Shown here piece by piece: positions 47,903 through 60,015 of a stretch of 64,000 nucleotides of DNA. Within the stretch, counting starts at the first letter, position 1, and each line of letters starts with the position of its first letter. The DNA is from Magicicada septendecula (taxonomy: Eukaryota; Arthropoda; Insecta; Hemiptera; Cicadidae). The notes under the pieces were generated by a model. The model did no database searches, was not told the origin of the DNA, and saw only the letters and a list, made by a program, of their open reading frames with translations. The translations under genes were made by a program, and so were the position numbers. The DNA lies in the NCBI GenBank assembly GCA_034769895.1, contig CM068367.1, positions 111,398,654-111,462,653 on the forward strand. The letters are read 5' to 3'.

Positions 47903-48232
47903 AGGGTGGACAAAGCACTCCCCTCCCCTGAACTACGTCCGGTCAGTTAGAAATCGCCAATTAAAACTTTCCAGAGTTTCTCTGTAAGCGTGCACTACTG
48001 TACATCGTGGTTTGAACTGAGTGCACACGACACAGCGCATAACATTAACAATGCATTTGTACAATCTGCAGCGAAATACGCTTCCGTATTTTTATCTCTC
48101 TCTCCGGACAGTCGCTCAGACAACATATAGTTTATCCCAGAGGTACAGATGTTAAATACATTGTACAACTACAAGGGCTATTCCAATAAAGTAAAAACAT
48201 TTTGTTTGTTTAGTTAGTAGTACTGATACACA
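47903..48232 (+). repeat. Repeat family R3, copy 1
   Basis: AGGGTGGAC, AATTAAAAC, TCTGTAAGCGT, GTGGTTTGAACTGAGTGCA, ATAACATTAACA, GTACAATCTGCA, CGTATTTTTATCTCTC and AAAGTAAAAAC occur in the same order as in 53927-54268. About 330 bp, no coding frame. Possibly a SINE or MITE; ends are not defined. Confidence 0.78.
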
Positions 48233-49369
48233 GAATTAACATTGACATTCAAACATTTTTTAGACTATACCATTTATCGGGAAAAGTAAATATTATTCTT
48301 TTTAAATATTTTTGGTCTTGTCTTAGAAGAACAAACTACAAGGTGTCCCCAAATAATCAGATTAACAATACATACGTGGGTTTTACATTCATGAAAAACT
48401 TGGAGAGTATAAAACACTATTATGCATATAAAAGTTAAATAGAAATCTTTTTACATGTTCACTTGGTAGTATGGTACTGTTAACTAGAAATTGCGTTTAT
48501 CTGTCAAAAACATTGATAATATCCGCTTCCCGCTCTTCCGTCAGCTAAACAGTATGAACAATCAACACATTGCCCCCCCCCCTTATACTAAAATGCCCTC
48601 AAGCACTACTTGCCGATCCCTGTAGGACATCACCTACGTCGCTTGCACCACCTTCCATCTTCCCAATCATCCCATGGCGGAGAAATACACCAGCAACATT
48701 CCCGCACAGAGGTCTATCCAATGGTTGGTTAGCTGAGAATCGATCATTACCAGCCCTCCTGGAATGTGTCGTCTGGAGGGCTAAGGACTTTCATAAGAGA
48801 CTGTGAAAGCTGTCGTCCTTCCTCGGCTACACCAAACGGACCTTCGAAGGCCGCAATTATCACTACTCTTTTGTAGCTCTAAACTTCCGTGGATCAGCTC
48901 CAAAGGAAGCCACGGATACGTCACTTCAGTCATAGGGTCACATAGTGATGTAACTATCGTCCAGAAATTACAAAATACAGTAAGTGGCTGCTGTGTCGTT
49001 AAACCTTAACTTTCACTGTGGTGAGTGGTGGGTAATTCCCAGTCCTGTGAATGTAATGGACATTGTAAACTTTAATAATGGGAATAAAAATATTATTATC
49101 ATTTAATATTTGAAACCAACCTGTAAGTTTGGCAGGCCGAAACTGTAGACGGCTGGCAGCACCAAGAGACGACGAATGACGGAGACAAGATCCTGGCTCT
49201 CAACGGGCTATAGAGCTAATTAAGGCATAACAGTATCCCGACTTATCTGTAAAAGATTGCAATGGTCAGGTTGAGAAAAATGTAGTATTAGTTCATCAAT
49301 GATATATTTTAAAAATATTTCTTGCTGCCTACAAATTTACAACTATAATTGTAACACTGTAGTATAGTT
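48233..49369. other. No gene recognised
   Basis: AT-rich, with a C10 run near 48573 and small frames (48570-49006) without recognisable products. GGCAGGCCGAAACTGTAGACGG near 49132 may be a scrap of a foldback family. Confidence 0.45.
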
Positions 49370-49415
49370 CAGCGTTTCTCAACCTATGGGGCGCGACCCA
49401 ATGGTGGGTCCCGAG

Positions 49416-50197
49416 CAGGCCCGGATTTAGGTGTCCTCCGCCCCTAGGCACTACTGATAGCCCCCCCCCCACAACAAGTAACTTCTATATATTCAATTCT
49501 CCTTGACTGCTGAAAAAAGTTGCTGAAAATAGTCATTTCAACTACCTCTATTGCAAATATCTCATTTGATCTTAAATCTAAAAGCGAATGTGATGAAATT
49601 GTGAAAAACTACATTTTTTAACTGTTATTAATATTTATTTACGTGTACACTTTAGTTTATAGATTAGTTTTATAACAAGTAATATACGTAGGCCTACTTT
49701 CTTTTTATAGGTTTATTTATAGACCTACATGGTTTGGTTTTATCATCAAACATAGTAAAATCAATGAAAGTAATGTAAATTGGATAAATATAACAAATAA
49801 TTTAAGAGTAATTGAATAAGATCATAAATTACACAAATGGAAGAACTTGATACATTTAATTTAGTTAATATAAAACTAAATTAAATGTATCAAGTTCTTC
49901 CCTTCATTTAAACAACATTCTCTATTATGGTTTGAATATCCAGAGCTGTATATAAGACCATGTTCCACTCCAACCACCGCTATTGATAGACCCTTGTCAA
50001 TACCGTGTTATTCAATTAAAGGTTATTTCAAAACCCTTTTCTTCAATTTGGCCATAATGCAAGTGCCCAATACAAATACTGTAATTAAAAAGCCGAAAAC
50101 ATGAAATTTTAACAAATAATTTTTCACCTCGTGCCGCCCTCCTGAGCCTACCGCCCCTATAGGCACATATTAGTGCCTAGTGGGAAATCCGGGCCTG
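49416..50197. mobile_element. Inner non-autonomous hAT element with perfect 8 bp TSD
   Basis: The TIRs CAGGCCCGGATTT at 49416-49428 and AAATCCGGGCCTG at 50185-50197 are perfect over 13 bp. The flanking 8-mers GTCCCGAG (49408-49415 and 50198-50205) are identical. Length 782 bp, with no transposase. GCCCCTAGGCAC and GTGCCTATAGGGGCGG form further sub-terminal inverted repeats. A strong internal hairpin is at 49839-49901. It inserted into the outer element, so it is younger. Confidence 0.95.
49839..49901. repeat. Perfect hairpin, 28 bp arms, 7 nt loop
   Basis: GGAAGAACTTGATACATTTA and its continuation to 49866 are exactly complementary to 49874-49901. It lies in the middle of the inner hAT element. 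Confidence 0.95.
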
Positions 50198-50470
50198 GTC
50201 CCGAGGGGGCGTTTGGTGGGTCGCCAAGAGGGGTCTAAAATTTATTTACTGTTTCTTAAAAACCTATTATATTTGGTATTAAGTATAATTAAGTATGTTT
50301 AATTTGTTTACGAATAAATGTTGGATTAAAGTACTCGGTGTTAGCAAAATAGAATTATAAACCGGATGCACACCTCTACAAGTAGGAAGTCTGCCGGCCC
50401 ACATGCTTATGGATCCATTAAAAAGGTGTCTCTCCGACTGAAAAAAAGGTTGAGACCCACTGGAATAGTT

Positions 50471-51245
50471 ATGTCGCCTTGGTTAAAAAACTCTTTAAGA
50501 AAAAGAAGAGTCTATTTTGAAGTGGCATGGATCTGTAATTGGGAAAGAGCGTGAGACTAGTGAAAAGAGCGTTCTTTTACACGGATGTAAAACATGCGGT
50601 ATGAGAAGAGAGAGAGAGAGAGTGGCAGAATTTTGAGATGTGTTGTGGATATGGAAACAATTGGAGGAAATGGATCTAAAGAGTAAGTATTGAAGATGTT
50701 CTGAAAGAAGACTTACTTACTTACTTACTAGCCAACGCCCACCCTTGGCTGTTGGGCCATTAGGCGGCGCCTGTTCTGAAAGAAGAAAGGATAAAGGAAA
50801 ACTGAAAACTCGACTACAGTCATGAAGATGAAGAGAAACTGATAAGACATTTATAAGAGGAACAAGAATATTTATGAAGATTCTTGAAAGCACAGTGGAA
50901 GGGGAAAGCATAAAAGGAAGAAAGGAGGATGTAGACAAAGGAAGTTAAGAGAACTAAAGAACAGGCTTGCGCTTGGAAACAACGGTAGTGAAAGAGACTA
51001 GTCAATCAGCTAAGCACCTACGGATTGGGTGATTTTGAATAAACCTACAGTTATAATTACTCAATTTTTTGTGTAAATCAACAAAAATACGTAATCGAGC
51101 ATTGATCGAACTGCCATGTCTCAAACCGTCACGCTGCATACCAAATTGCCTTGTACTCCAGTAACATTTTGCGTATGCCGAGTTGAACTTAAGCAGGGGG
51201 AGGGCCAATAACCGTCGTCTCTGTTGTACCAAGTTTATTAATTTT
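50471..51245. other. No gene recognised
   Basis: AT-rich, with GAGA runs and a short ACTT repeat near 50715. Confidence 0.45.
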
Positions 51246-51249
51246 CTGA

Positions 51250-51660
<411 letters not shown>

Positions 51661-52094
51661 TGAACATGTACAGAGAATGAAAGTGATTCCCATCCAAATT
51701 AATTTAATAAATTATATTATAATTGTTTTGTTGTTACAAAAATAAAAAGTTACGTATTGTCTAACCACATCTTCATTTCCAAATTTGTTGATTGAACATA
51801 AATTTATTGGCACACAAATCAATTACGTTATCTTCAGCTTAAGCGAATAAATTTACTCTTTAAATTATACTGCCTTTGCATAGGCCTAACTACTGTAGTT
51901 TATCTGAGAACTCGCCCGCACGCTCACACACACGACACGCACCCATAGTTACGAAAGTTTCAGGTAACAGTGTTAGGTGTTAGTTTTAGTGGACTTCCCG
52001 AAGTTGCGCCATTTATCCGTATCCCACGTGCTACTTACAGATACTTCGTAAATTCTGAAATCACACCGTGTTTCACAGTGAGTATTAGGTTTTT
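51661..52094. other. No gene recognised
   Basis: AT-rich sequence; a short frame at 51970-52194 runs into the hairpin and is not a gene. Confidence 0.45.
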
Positions 52095-52286
52095 CCAACG
52101 TTGTCGTGCTTACTTGCTGAACGCTACCTGTCAAACTCCGGACGAGACTTTTCAGTGTCTCCATCATTATCAAGTCCTAAACCACGATCCGTCCTAACGC
52201 TTTGTCGTGGTTTGGGACTTGATAATGGTGGAGACACTGAAAGGTATGACAGGTAGCAGTTCAACAAGTAAACACGACAAAGATGG
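52095..52286. repeat. Foldback hairpin H3, copy 1
   Basis: Arms 52095-52187 and 52205-52286, loop 17 nt. GTCGTGCTTACTTGCTGAAC and CATTATCAAGTCCTAAACCA on the left are mirrored by GGTTTGGGACTTGATAATGG and CAAGTAAACACGAC on the right. The same family is found at 63595-63785. No protein. Confidence 0.88.
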
Positions 52287-52610
52287 AATTACAGAGACTG
52301 CTATCTTAAATAACAAGATGAATATTCGGTTTTTGTTTAAAACAAAAAAATACCACAACGTAAATGTAGAAACGCCTAATTTACGTTCATTTGACTGTTG
52401 CTGTTGGCGTCCTGATTATGTTAGAATTATTTTTTTTAATAGTAAAATAATCAGTTTTGTTTTTATAACCCTACATTACAACTGCTATTAATATTAATAT
52501 TATTAATTTAGATTTTGATTTCAAACATGCCGACCGCAGTCACCTTACTTTGATGCCGGAATGAATACAGTAGCCGAGAAACAGTAATTACCCATCAATT
52601 AACTGAATAT
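52287..52610. other. No gene recognised
   Basis: AT-rich sequence; the 94-codon frame at 52207-52488 begins in the hairpin and is not recognisable. Confidence 0.45.
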
Positions 52611-52619
52611 TTATGTTTT

Positions 52620-53290
<671 letters not shown>

Positions 53291-53475
53291 TTTCTTATTG
53301 CTTTCCTTCTGGACAGTAATGTGGTAATTTTCATATTTAAAGGTTGGCTAATCTGTACTTTCTGTATTGCGTTTATCACGTTCAGGCTTCAACACAGTTC
53401 AACGTGCGTCGGCGGGCGGCAGACGTAAGAGCGTTTGCTGCCTTGTTCTGTCTTTTTCATTTTTTCTTGTTGTCG

Positions 53476-53635
53476 CGACAATTTATGTAGGCCTTAGGCC
53501 CTACAGTACTCATTGCTGTAGCTTGGAGTGCCGCGTACTCGCGCCTCAATTCATCATACGACAATTTATCTAGGCCTTAGGCCTTAACATTTTTATGTAG
53601 AGTGGAGTGTTGCGCAGTTGCGCCTCAATTTTTGC
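53476..53635 (+). repeat. Tandem duplication, period 83 bp, two copies
   Basis: CGACAATTTATGTAGGCCTT at 53476 and CGACAATTTATCTAGGCCTT at 53559; both copies end GCGCCTCAATT. Confidence 0.85.
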
Positions 53636-53639
53636 CATG

Positions 53640-53926
53640 TAGCTTTTCGTAACCGACTTGGTTTTATTCAAAATTCAAATGTCTTTCAGACATAGCCAAC
53701 CTATGCCGATTAAATTGTAATCAAAAATTAATAAATGTATCAAACACAGTCCACGCTCATCATTATTCAGCATCCTGGCAATAACATCATAAAACATCAT
53801 TCTTCCTAACATTTTTGGGTCCTACGGGACGAATTCTAACACCTTCCTCTACTTCTTTTTTTCTAACCCCTCTCCACTCCTCTTTCATCCCTTTCTTCCA
53901 TCTCTACTCTTTATTCTTCGAAGTCG
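53640..53926. other. No gene recognised
   Basis: AT-rich sequence. Confidence 0.5.
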
Positions 53927-54268
53927 TACAGGGTGGACGATTCCCACTCCCACAGCCATAACCAGTCACGTTACGTATTCCAATTAAAACGTCTCTCACC
54001 GTTTGGCTGTAAGCGTACAGTACAGTGTGGTTTGGACTAAGTGCAGTCGACAAACCTTATAACACTAACAGTGCATGTGTGCAATCTGCAACGAGGTAGG
54101 GATTCGTATTTTTATCTGTCTCCCGCTCTTTCCGGGGACAGTTATCAGACCTTGCGTGGTTTGTCCCAAGGTGGTGAATGTTGTACATAAGTTGTATACC
54201 AACGAGGGCTATCCCTGTAAAAGTAAAGTAAAAACTTTTGTATTTATTCAGTTGGTAGTACTGGTAAG
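53927..54268 (+). repeat. Repeat family R3, copy 2
   Basis: Same ordered blocks as 47903-48232: AGGGTGGAC, AATTAAAACGTCT, GGCTGTAAGCGTAC, GTGGTTTGGACTAAGTGCA, GTGCAATCTGCAACGA, GTATTTTTATCTGTCTC, GAGGGCTATCCCTGTAAAAG and TTGGTAGTACTGG. It abuts the hairpin at 54281. Confidence 0.78.
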
Positions 54269-54280
54269 TACCGTACCAAA

Positions 54281-54584
54281 ATTACTGCTTGCCGGGCTGT
54301 AAGGCTGTGGTCCAAAGTTGTTCACTGCAGACGTTTCAGCCGTGCCTTTGTCGGCCACCTTCAGTGCTAAAAAGGCTACACACACTGACACAGACGTCAC
54401 TTCAGTGATCACGGTACTGTTGTTAAGGTTCATCTGTGTCAGTGTGTGTAGCCTTTTTAGCACTGAAGGTGGCCGACAAAGGCACGGCTGAAACGTCTGC
54501 AATGAACAACAGCTTCGGACCGCGGCCTTGCAGCCTGGCAAGGAGTAATTTTGATAAAATCGACGCCGACCGTGAAAGCCTCAG
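54281..54584. repeat. Foldback hairpin H1, complete copy
   Basis: Arms 54281-54393 and 54434-54549, nearly exact, with a 40 nt centre containing GATCACGGTACTGTTGTTAA. Each arm includes a CTGAAGGTGGCCGAC and CGGCTGAAACGTCTGC pair (hammerhead-like, degenerate). The right flank CGCCGACCGTGAAAGCCT (54563-54580) is shared with the copies at 42460 and 57232, so the element reaches beyond the hairpin. Confidence 0.88.
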
Positions 54585-54658
54585 ACAAAATTTAAGTGTC
54601 TTATGTTTATAAAAAGTAAAGTGAACTGGCGTAATGTAAGTTCAATATTTAAAAAAAT

Positions 54659-54796
54659 AATCTGTCACTACGTCAGCTGTGCATCTTAAACGATAAGCTA
54701 GACGCAGATAGCCGCAACGGATTCAATAATCTGTCACTACGTCAACGGTGCATCTTAAATGATAAGCTAGACGCAGATAGCCGCAACAGATTCAGT
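54659..54796 (+). repeat. Tandem duplication, period 69 bp, two copies
   Basis: AATCTGTCACTACGTCA starts at 54659 and at 54728; the two units differ at only a few positions. Confidence 0.93.
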
Positions 54797-55790
54797 AATT
54801 TTAAAGCCGTAGAGAATTTACAGGGAACAAAATTTACAAACGTTATTATGATCGAAAGCACGAGTACAAAGTGAAAACTGACAAAAGGCCAAAAGGGAAA
54901 ACTGTGTTTCTCTTTCCTTTACAAACGTGACAAATCTAAATAAAATATTACACATACAAGCGCGCGTGTATATATTCTTACTTACATTTTGAATAAATAC
55001 ATCACTATATGGTCTTTGCACCTTCAGGAATGAGGATTCATAAGTGTGAGCACGTCTTAGTAAACGTAGGAATAGCTATTGTACTTAGTCAGGGGCGTAT
55101 TTAGGGGGGGACGAACGGAACCAGACCCCCCCCCCCAGAGGGTTGAACAAAGTTGACGAATTTTGTTATTCTTTTAATTTTTAGACTCTTTTATTCATTT
55201 TTTTTCAGCTAGTAGCTCTGTTTTAAGTATGCAAACAGGTTTTACATAGCATTAGCGTATTGGTTTGAAATATTAAATATGGGAAAAATCAATTCAGACA
55301 GTGAGTATTTTCCATACAGTGTTTCAGTAACGCGTATTTCTATTATGTTATTACCTTTTACTTTAGTGGGGTTGATTTCAGAATGTTACAGTAAAAGCCG
55401 TTTTCAGGCAGTTTAAAGATAGTAATGTTGACCAGTTGATCAATAAGATTGAAGATAATTATTATAAAACAAGACGCGAACAATAAAAATCATGAATTAT
55501 TTTAGAAGTGAGTAAAAATTTTAACAACAATTATTGTGAAATCTGACTGACAATTCTGTGAAAAACTATAAAGTATCCGCTTGTAAATAAACAGATTATT
55601 GTTGTAAGTTTTTCAGTGCGTATAAATAAGAAGTGTTTTTAATTTAATCTTAATAAAGTGAGTGGAATTGCGTAGTAGTGTACTTAACTCTGTCCAAAAG
55701 ACCTTGTAAATAGGCACCGGTAAGTCTAACTTTTATTTTATTTTATTTTATTATTATCATCTTATTTATTCATTATTATTTTTCTATTTG
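54797..55790. other. No gene recognised
   Basis: AT-rich sequence. CAGGGGCGTATTTAGG at 55090-55105 looks like a lone hAT terminus; a C13 run follows at about 55121. Confidence 0.45.
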
Positions 55791-55794
55791 TATC

Positions 55795-56145
55795 GGCCAT
55801 CTGAGGACCACATGCCAATTTCAATTCTTTATTCCTTGTTCTTTTCTTTTTCTCCAATATTCTTTCATCTTTTCACTGTGTCTCTTCTTCCTGTCTTCAG
55901 TTCACTTTGAACCTGCGTTTTTCTCTCTCCTAGCCTGTACTCCGCCCATTTTTAACAGTTTTGCTCGAAAAACCTCTCTTTCAATTGCTTCTTCTGCGTT
56001 TATATTATATTTTTTTCTTAATCCTTTTGGACTTCTTTAATCCAACTTGATGTTGACTTCTTTCCCCACAGATATTTGAAGATCTGCTTTGTTAAGCTGT
56101 TGTCGTCCATTCTATATAAATGTCCAAAAAATAATAGTTTTTTCT
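55795..56145 (-). mobile_element. LINE C-terminal remnant (family F), antisense
   Basis: The minus strand contains LLFFGHLYRMDDNSLTKQIF, then KKSTSSWIKEVQKD, then EDRKKRHSEKMKEYWRKRKE near the end. This matches the pattern FGHVYRM-x-D-x-RLTKxIF...W-x-EEV...TEERKxxHSERMKxYWxxRK of a widespread insect LINE C-terminus. One or two stops. Confidence 0.7.
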
Positions 56146-56645
56146 CATTGTTTCCTCATTTATTATTTATTATTTTATTATAAATAACTTTCATTTATTA
56201 TTTACCATATTATTACCATATTTTATTTGCGGTATAGTCTGACAGTAGATACAGAAAGAAAAAAAACGGTCATTTTGCTAACTTTCCCAGTAATGTATAG
56301 TGGTACCTTGAATTTCGTTATACAGAGCTTTTACTGTATCTGTAGACTTATAAACGATGTATTTATAATTGTAAATGTTCTAAATTCCTTTTAAAATCTT
56401 TCCGTATATTAACTTAACTTTTTTTAAAAAACTATTACAAAAAGTAACACACATATTAGTGTGATGTGGTTATTTAGATATTATATAGACGGCTGATAAA
56501 GTTATATTCAGTTCTGTTCTTATTGTTTCAGGGTGTCTTATTGTTTGATACTACTTCAACCCGTCTACGCTAACAGTATGCAGCGTGAATTACAGGCATA
56601 GGAAACGGACTGCAGTCACATACGTGGCCACAGACGTCGATTTTC
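56146..56645. other. No gene recognised
   Basis: Strongly AT-rich. Confidence 0.5.
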
Positions 56646-56649
56646 ATAT

Positions 56650-56783
56650 TTCCTTTCGAGTGTCTGTGGGTGCATCTTATTTGTCCTCGTCTGGAGAAGG
56701 TGGGTGGTAAATGTTTTTCAAAGGGGTGGTTGGCAGCCGTGGGTGGATTTAATCACTCCTTAACTCCAAGATTTAATCACACG

Positions 56784-56821
<38 letters not shown>

Positions 56822-57010
56822 GCGCGCGCGCGCGCACACACACACAAAAGAATGACGACACGACGTCTATCGCTGTACGGAAATGACAGGACCGGAACTA
56901 ATCAGGACCTTTGTAAATAAATTACTAGAGGTAGATATCGAGATAGATAGATAGATAAATAGACATAGAGAGGTGGGAAGGGCAGACAGATAGACAGACA
57001 AACAGACAGA
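56650..57010 (+). repeat. Repeat family R4, copy 2
   Basis: Shares TTTTTCAAAGG, CTCCAAGATTTAATCACA, CGCGCGCG(CA)n, GAATGACGACACGACGTCTA and GACAGATAGACAGAC with 51250-51660. It has a CT tract (56789-56819) before the CG/CA run. Confidence 0.75.
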
Positions 57011-57231
57011 ATAGAACGAAACTATACCTGTATTGCCCATTTAAATTACTTAAGTTGTTAAAATGTTTCTATGAAGATAACCCAGTTAGATACTGTCAAG
57101 CCAATCTTTTCTGTCTTGTGAATTGGCATGCGATAGACGTCGATAATTTCATCGTCAGTAATCCGAACAGTATCTTCAGTTGAGATCTTTTGAGGTCTCG
57201 TTCGCGGCGAAAATTGTTTGTCTTCATAGTT

Positions 57232-57410
57232 GGAAACATTGGTCAGGCTGTTAGGCCGTGGCCTAAAGTCTATGCTGACAATCGTTTCGGCTTCGCCATC
57301 GGAGACCATCATCAGCGTCGGTAACAATTGTCATGGTGTCCGCCAGCATAGACTCTAGACCACGGCCTCACAGCCCGACCAACGTTTCCAGCCGTGAAAG
57401 CCTTAGGAAC
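57232..57410. repeat. Foldback hairpin H1, variant copy
   Basis: Arms 57232-57278 and 57342-57389 (GGAAACATTGGTCAGGCTGT against ACAGCCCGACCAACGTTTCC with two changes). The centre holds, on the minus strand, CTGATGATGG and GCCGAAACGAT. The right flank AGCCGTGAAAGCCTTAGG matches other H1 copies. Confidence 0.82.
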
Positions 57411-57615
57411 TCTTTTGCTTCTCTTATATTTACGTAGATTCGATTTTGTACTGCGTTTTCATTAACTGTATACAAATCGATACGAGTATCGAATATACAA
57501 AACTACCACATGTACACGTGACTGCGTACATATACTGAATAGTATAAAAACTATTCAGTATACGTAAAAACTATTTTACGTATTTACACAAACAGTAGTC
57601 TACAGTAAGCACTAA
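57411..57615. other. AT-rich spacer with small hairpins
   Basis: ATACTGAATAGT and ACTATTCAGTAT (near 57534-57563) and ACGTAAAA with TTTTACGT (57563-57582) are adjacent short inverted repeats. Confidence 0.6.
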
Positions 57616-57619
57616 ATCA

Positions 57620-58485
57620 TCTTCTATTGGTGTAAAACCCAGTATGGGTTTTAGCCTCTTCAACGACTTTTCTCCTTTCAGTCCTCTCATTGCATAGTCT
57701 CCTCCATCTCCTTATCCCCATATTCCTCGTCCTCCTCAACCTCCTCGACCTCGACCCAGCTGTTCCTTGGCCTTCCTCTTGATCTCTTATCTACCGGTCT
57801 CCATTCTGAAATTCTCCTGGGACTTTTATGTTATTTCATCCTCATTGTGGGTCCCACCCAGGCTATTCTTCTACTCTTTATGAATCTAACTATATCGTAT
57901 TCGTGTATTAAATAATTTATTTCATGATACCTTCGTACTCTCCATGATCCGCCGTTGTTTTCCACGGGTTCAAACAATTTTCTCAGTATTTTTCATTCGA
58001 ATATTCTTAGATACTGTTCGTCTTTTTGCGTTAATACCCAGGTTTCACATCCATATGTTACAACTGGTCTAATTATCCTTTTGTGTATTTTTAATTTTAA
58101 TTATTTGTTCAGTACTTCAACTTTATTAATTTCTGAGTAGGCATAGTGCCACCAAAGATTCTCGCCTGGATATCATATCTTGTAGTGTTAGTATAGTTTA
58201 TTTGTGAACCTAGAGAGGAAAATTCACTTGTTCAAATTCACGATTTTCGCATTGTAAAGGGTGTCTATTACATGAATTTCTGTTATTTCCGTGTATTTGG
58301 TTTCATTATCATTTATTTTCAGTCCTCTGTCCATTGGTATCTATATTAATTACAGCTTCATTCAAAGAGTTCTCGTTTCAAGAGTATTTGCGTACTTAAA
58401 GGCTACATCATGAGCATAAGCAAGAGATTGTGTGATTTTTATTCCTATATGTTCTCTGATTTCCGTCTTGTAGATTACTGCTTCA
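57620..58485 (-). mobile_element. LINE RT/C-terminal region (family G), antisense
   Basis: Minus strand, in order: AVIYKTEIREHIGIKITQSL-AYAHDVA (the RT catalytic AYADD box changed to AYAHD), then INDNETKY, FSSLGSQINY, IHKRIIRPVVTYGCETWVLT, EQYLRIFERKILRKLFEPVE, WRVRRYHEINYLIHEYDIVR, FIKSRRIAWVGP and KRSRGRPRNSWVEVEEVEED. The order is as in LINE ORF2, with many stops. The 3' end ends near TGGGTTTTACACC. Confidence 0.85.
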
Positions 58486-58489
58486 AGTC

Positions 58490-58790
58490 AAAGAGTAACC
58501 TCGCCTCATCCAGTGCGTCAACCAATTTTATTCCTTCTGTTTACATTCTTCCTTGGCAATACTTTGCAACTCTTCCTCGGTCCTTACTCCATTCTCCGCC
58601 GTACCCATATCTTTAATGCCTCTAATCTTCTCGTATCCATTCTCTTCAGTATCCGCGTGTCGGTACCACAAAGCTATACTCTATATAAGGCACTTTACCA
58701 AACCTCTTACTTAACTCATTATTCAATCGTTCTCATAGCATCCTCCGCCTCCTGTCAAACCCAAAGCCATCCTTCGTCAATGTTAGTCTA
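58490..58790 (-). mobile_element. LINE fragment (family C), antisense
   Basis: The minus strand shows LSKRFGKVPYIEYS, then CGTDTRILKRMDTRRLEALK with IWVRRRME next, then a degraded region. This is the ALYGTETWTLxKxDxxRLEALxxWxxRRMEKV region preceding the part seen at 23240-23575. It abuts family G directly, so one inserted into or beside the other. Confidence 0.6.
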
Positions 58791-58799
58791 AGCTTAATT

Positions 58800-59145
58800 T
58801 CTACTATATTAGCATAAATTATACGATGTGTAGAATTTCGGGATATTACACTTACATAACCATAACACTTACATTTTGTAATTTGTACATATACACATAT
58901 ACATACAGAAGTGCCTTTAGGGGCCTGCAACAGGTGCGGACGCACAGGGTTCCGTGGTCGCGCGCTCGTTCAGAAAGTTGTGTGTGTGTGTGTGTGATTA
59001 TTTTCTTTGTACGTGAAACCATTAATCAAAACAGATGTCGACATAACAACCGACGTGTAAGTTGAAAACGATCATTATTTTCTATACTTAGACTTAGGAC
59101 TTTGTACTCTATAAATATCTTTACAGAAACAAGATTCATAAACGT
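58800..59145. other. No gene recognised
   Basis: Contains a short GT run at 58980-58996. Confidence 0.5.
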
Positions 59146-59148
59146 CGC

Positions 59149-59220
59149 TCCGGTATGGTCTAGTGGCTAGGATACCTGGCTCTCACCCAGGAGGCTCGGG
59201 TTCGATTCCCGGTACCGGAA
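59149..59220 (+). tRNA. tRNA-Glu (anticodon CTC), copy 2
   Basis: Same 72 nt as the minus-strand gene at 40782-40853: acceptor TCCGGTA with TACCGGA plus discriminator A, D-arm A box TGGTCTAGTGG, anticodon CTC in CTCTCAC, variable loop, T arm with GGTTCGATTCC. A T5 run at 59227-59231 and a T7 run at 59235-59241 follow as Pol III terminators. The flanks differ from copy 1, so the duplication was small or old. Confidence 0.97.
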
Positions 59221-59241
59221 GTTATATTTTTATCTTTTTTT

Positions 59242-59815
59242 AATAATAATTAACTCTAAATTTAAATTATTGTATTGGATGCTCACGTTTGCCATGTAAA
59301 TGCATATTTTCAATATATTATTTTAAACTTTATTAGCAGAGCATTAATTTAATTTTAAGTGTTATTTATGTTATTTGGAAGTTATAAATGAATAAAGACA
59401 CGTGTATAAATTTACAAAATTGTCAAAAATGTTAAGCTTACAACAAACGCTGTACGCGGTAATTATAAATCAAAGTTCAGGTCAGTTAAACATTACATAT
59501 CGCTTACTCTCATCATGCAAAGCTCTAACCCTCTTTCCTACAGTTGTGCACTTAACTTCTTATGACATTAGTTTCTTTTTCCACTAATGTCATTTTAATG
59601 ATTTTATTTTTCTTCACAATTTATACAACGTTTCATTTGAAGCATTTGCCTTTATGGCTCAAAATTTTGTACTGTAAAAAAAAAACAGGAAAGAAAAATT
59701 TGAGACTTCGAGGTGTCGTGCTTAAGAACGCTATTGAAGATACCGATTTCAGGGAACATAGAATATTTATACTCTATTCAAATATGGATGGTCTCTTATT
59801 GCTGCATGATAGCTG
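59242..59815. other. No gene recognised
   Basis: AT-rich sequence. Confidence 0.5.
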
Positions 59816-59819
59816 GTTC

Positions 59820-60015
59820 ACTACCTTGTTTGAAGGAGTGATGGAGAGATTAAAAATTAGGGGGAGACCAAGACAAGAGTATATGGACAAGATCAAGGAA
59901 GAAGAAATACATAAGAGTCACACCAAAGAAACTGTAGTTCTGGAATGAAAGAAGTTACAGTCCCACCAACCTGCAGGTTGAGGAGAAGGAGGAGGAGAAA
60001 GAAGAGAAGAAGACG
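59820..60015 (+). mobile_element. LINE 3' end (family C-like)
   Basis: Frame 59562-59945: the last 50 codons read LFEGVMERLKIRGRPRQEYM, then DKIKEEEIHKSH, ending before KLQSHQPAG in a shifted frame. This matches the EGxMEGxRGRGRPRxxYxDQIKED...W-x-LxHRQxPAG end of LINE ORF2. A GGAGGAGAAAGAAGAGAAGA tail follows. Confidence 0.7.

Larger units (their letters stand above)
49370..50462. mobile_element. Outer hAT element, interrupted by a second hAT
   Basis: Left end CAGCGTTTCTCAACCTATGG (49370) and right end, reverse-complemented CAGTGGGTCTCAACC (50462 inward), are typical hAT TIRs of the TTCTCAACC kind. Flanking 8-mers GTATAGTT (49362-49369) and GAATAGTT (50463-50470) match at seven of eight positions, as expected for an aged target-site duplication. 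Subtracting the inner insertion leaves about 303 bp, so this is a non-autonomous element. Confidence 0.85.

Noticed and set aside
55090-55105. CAGGGGCGTATTTAGG as a hAT element start
   Set aside because: No matching right end or target duplication found downstream.
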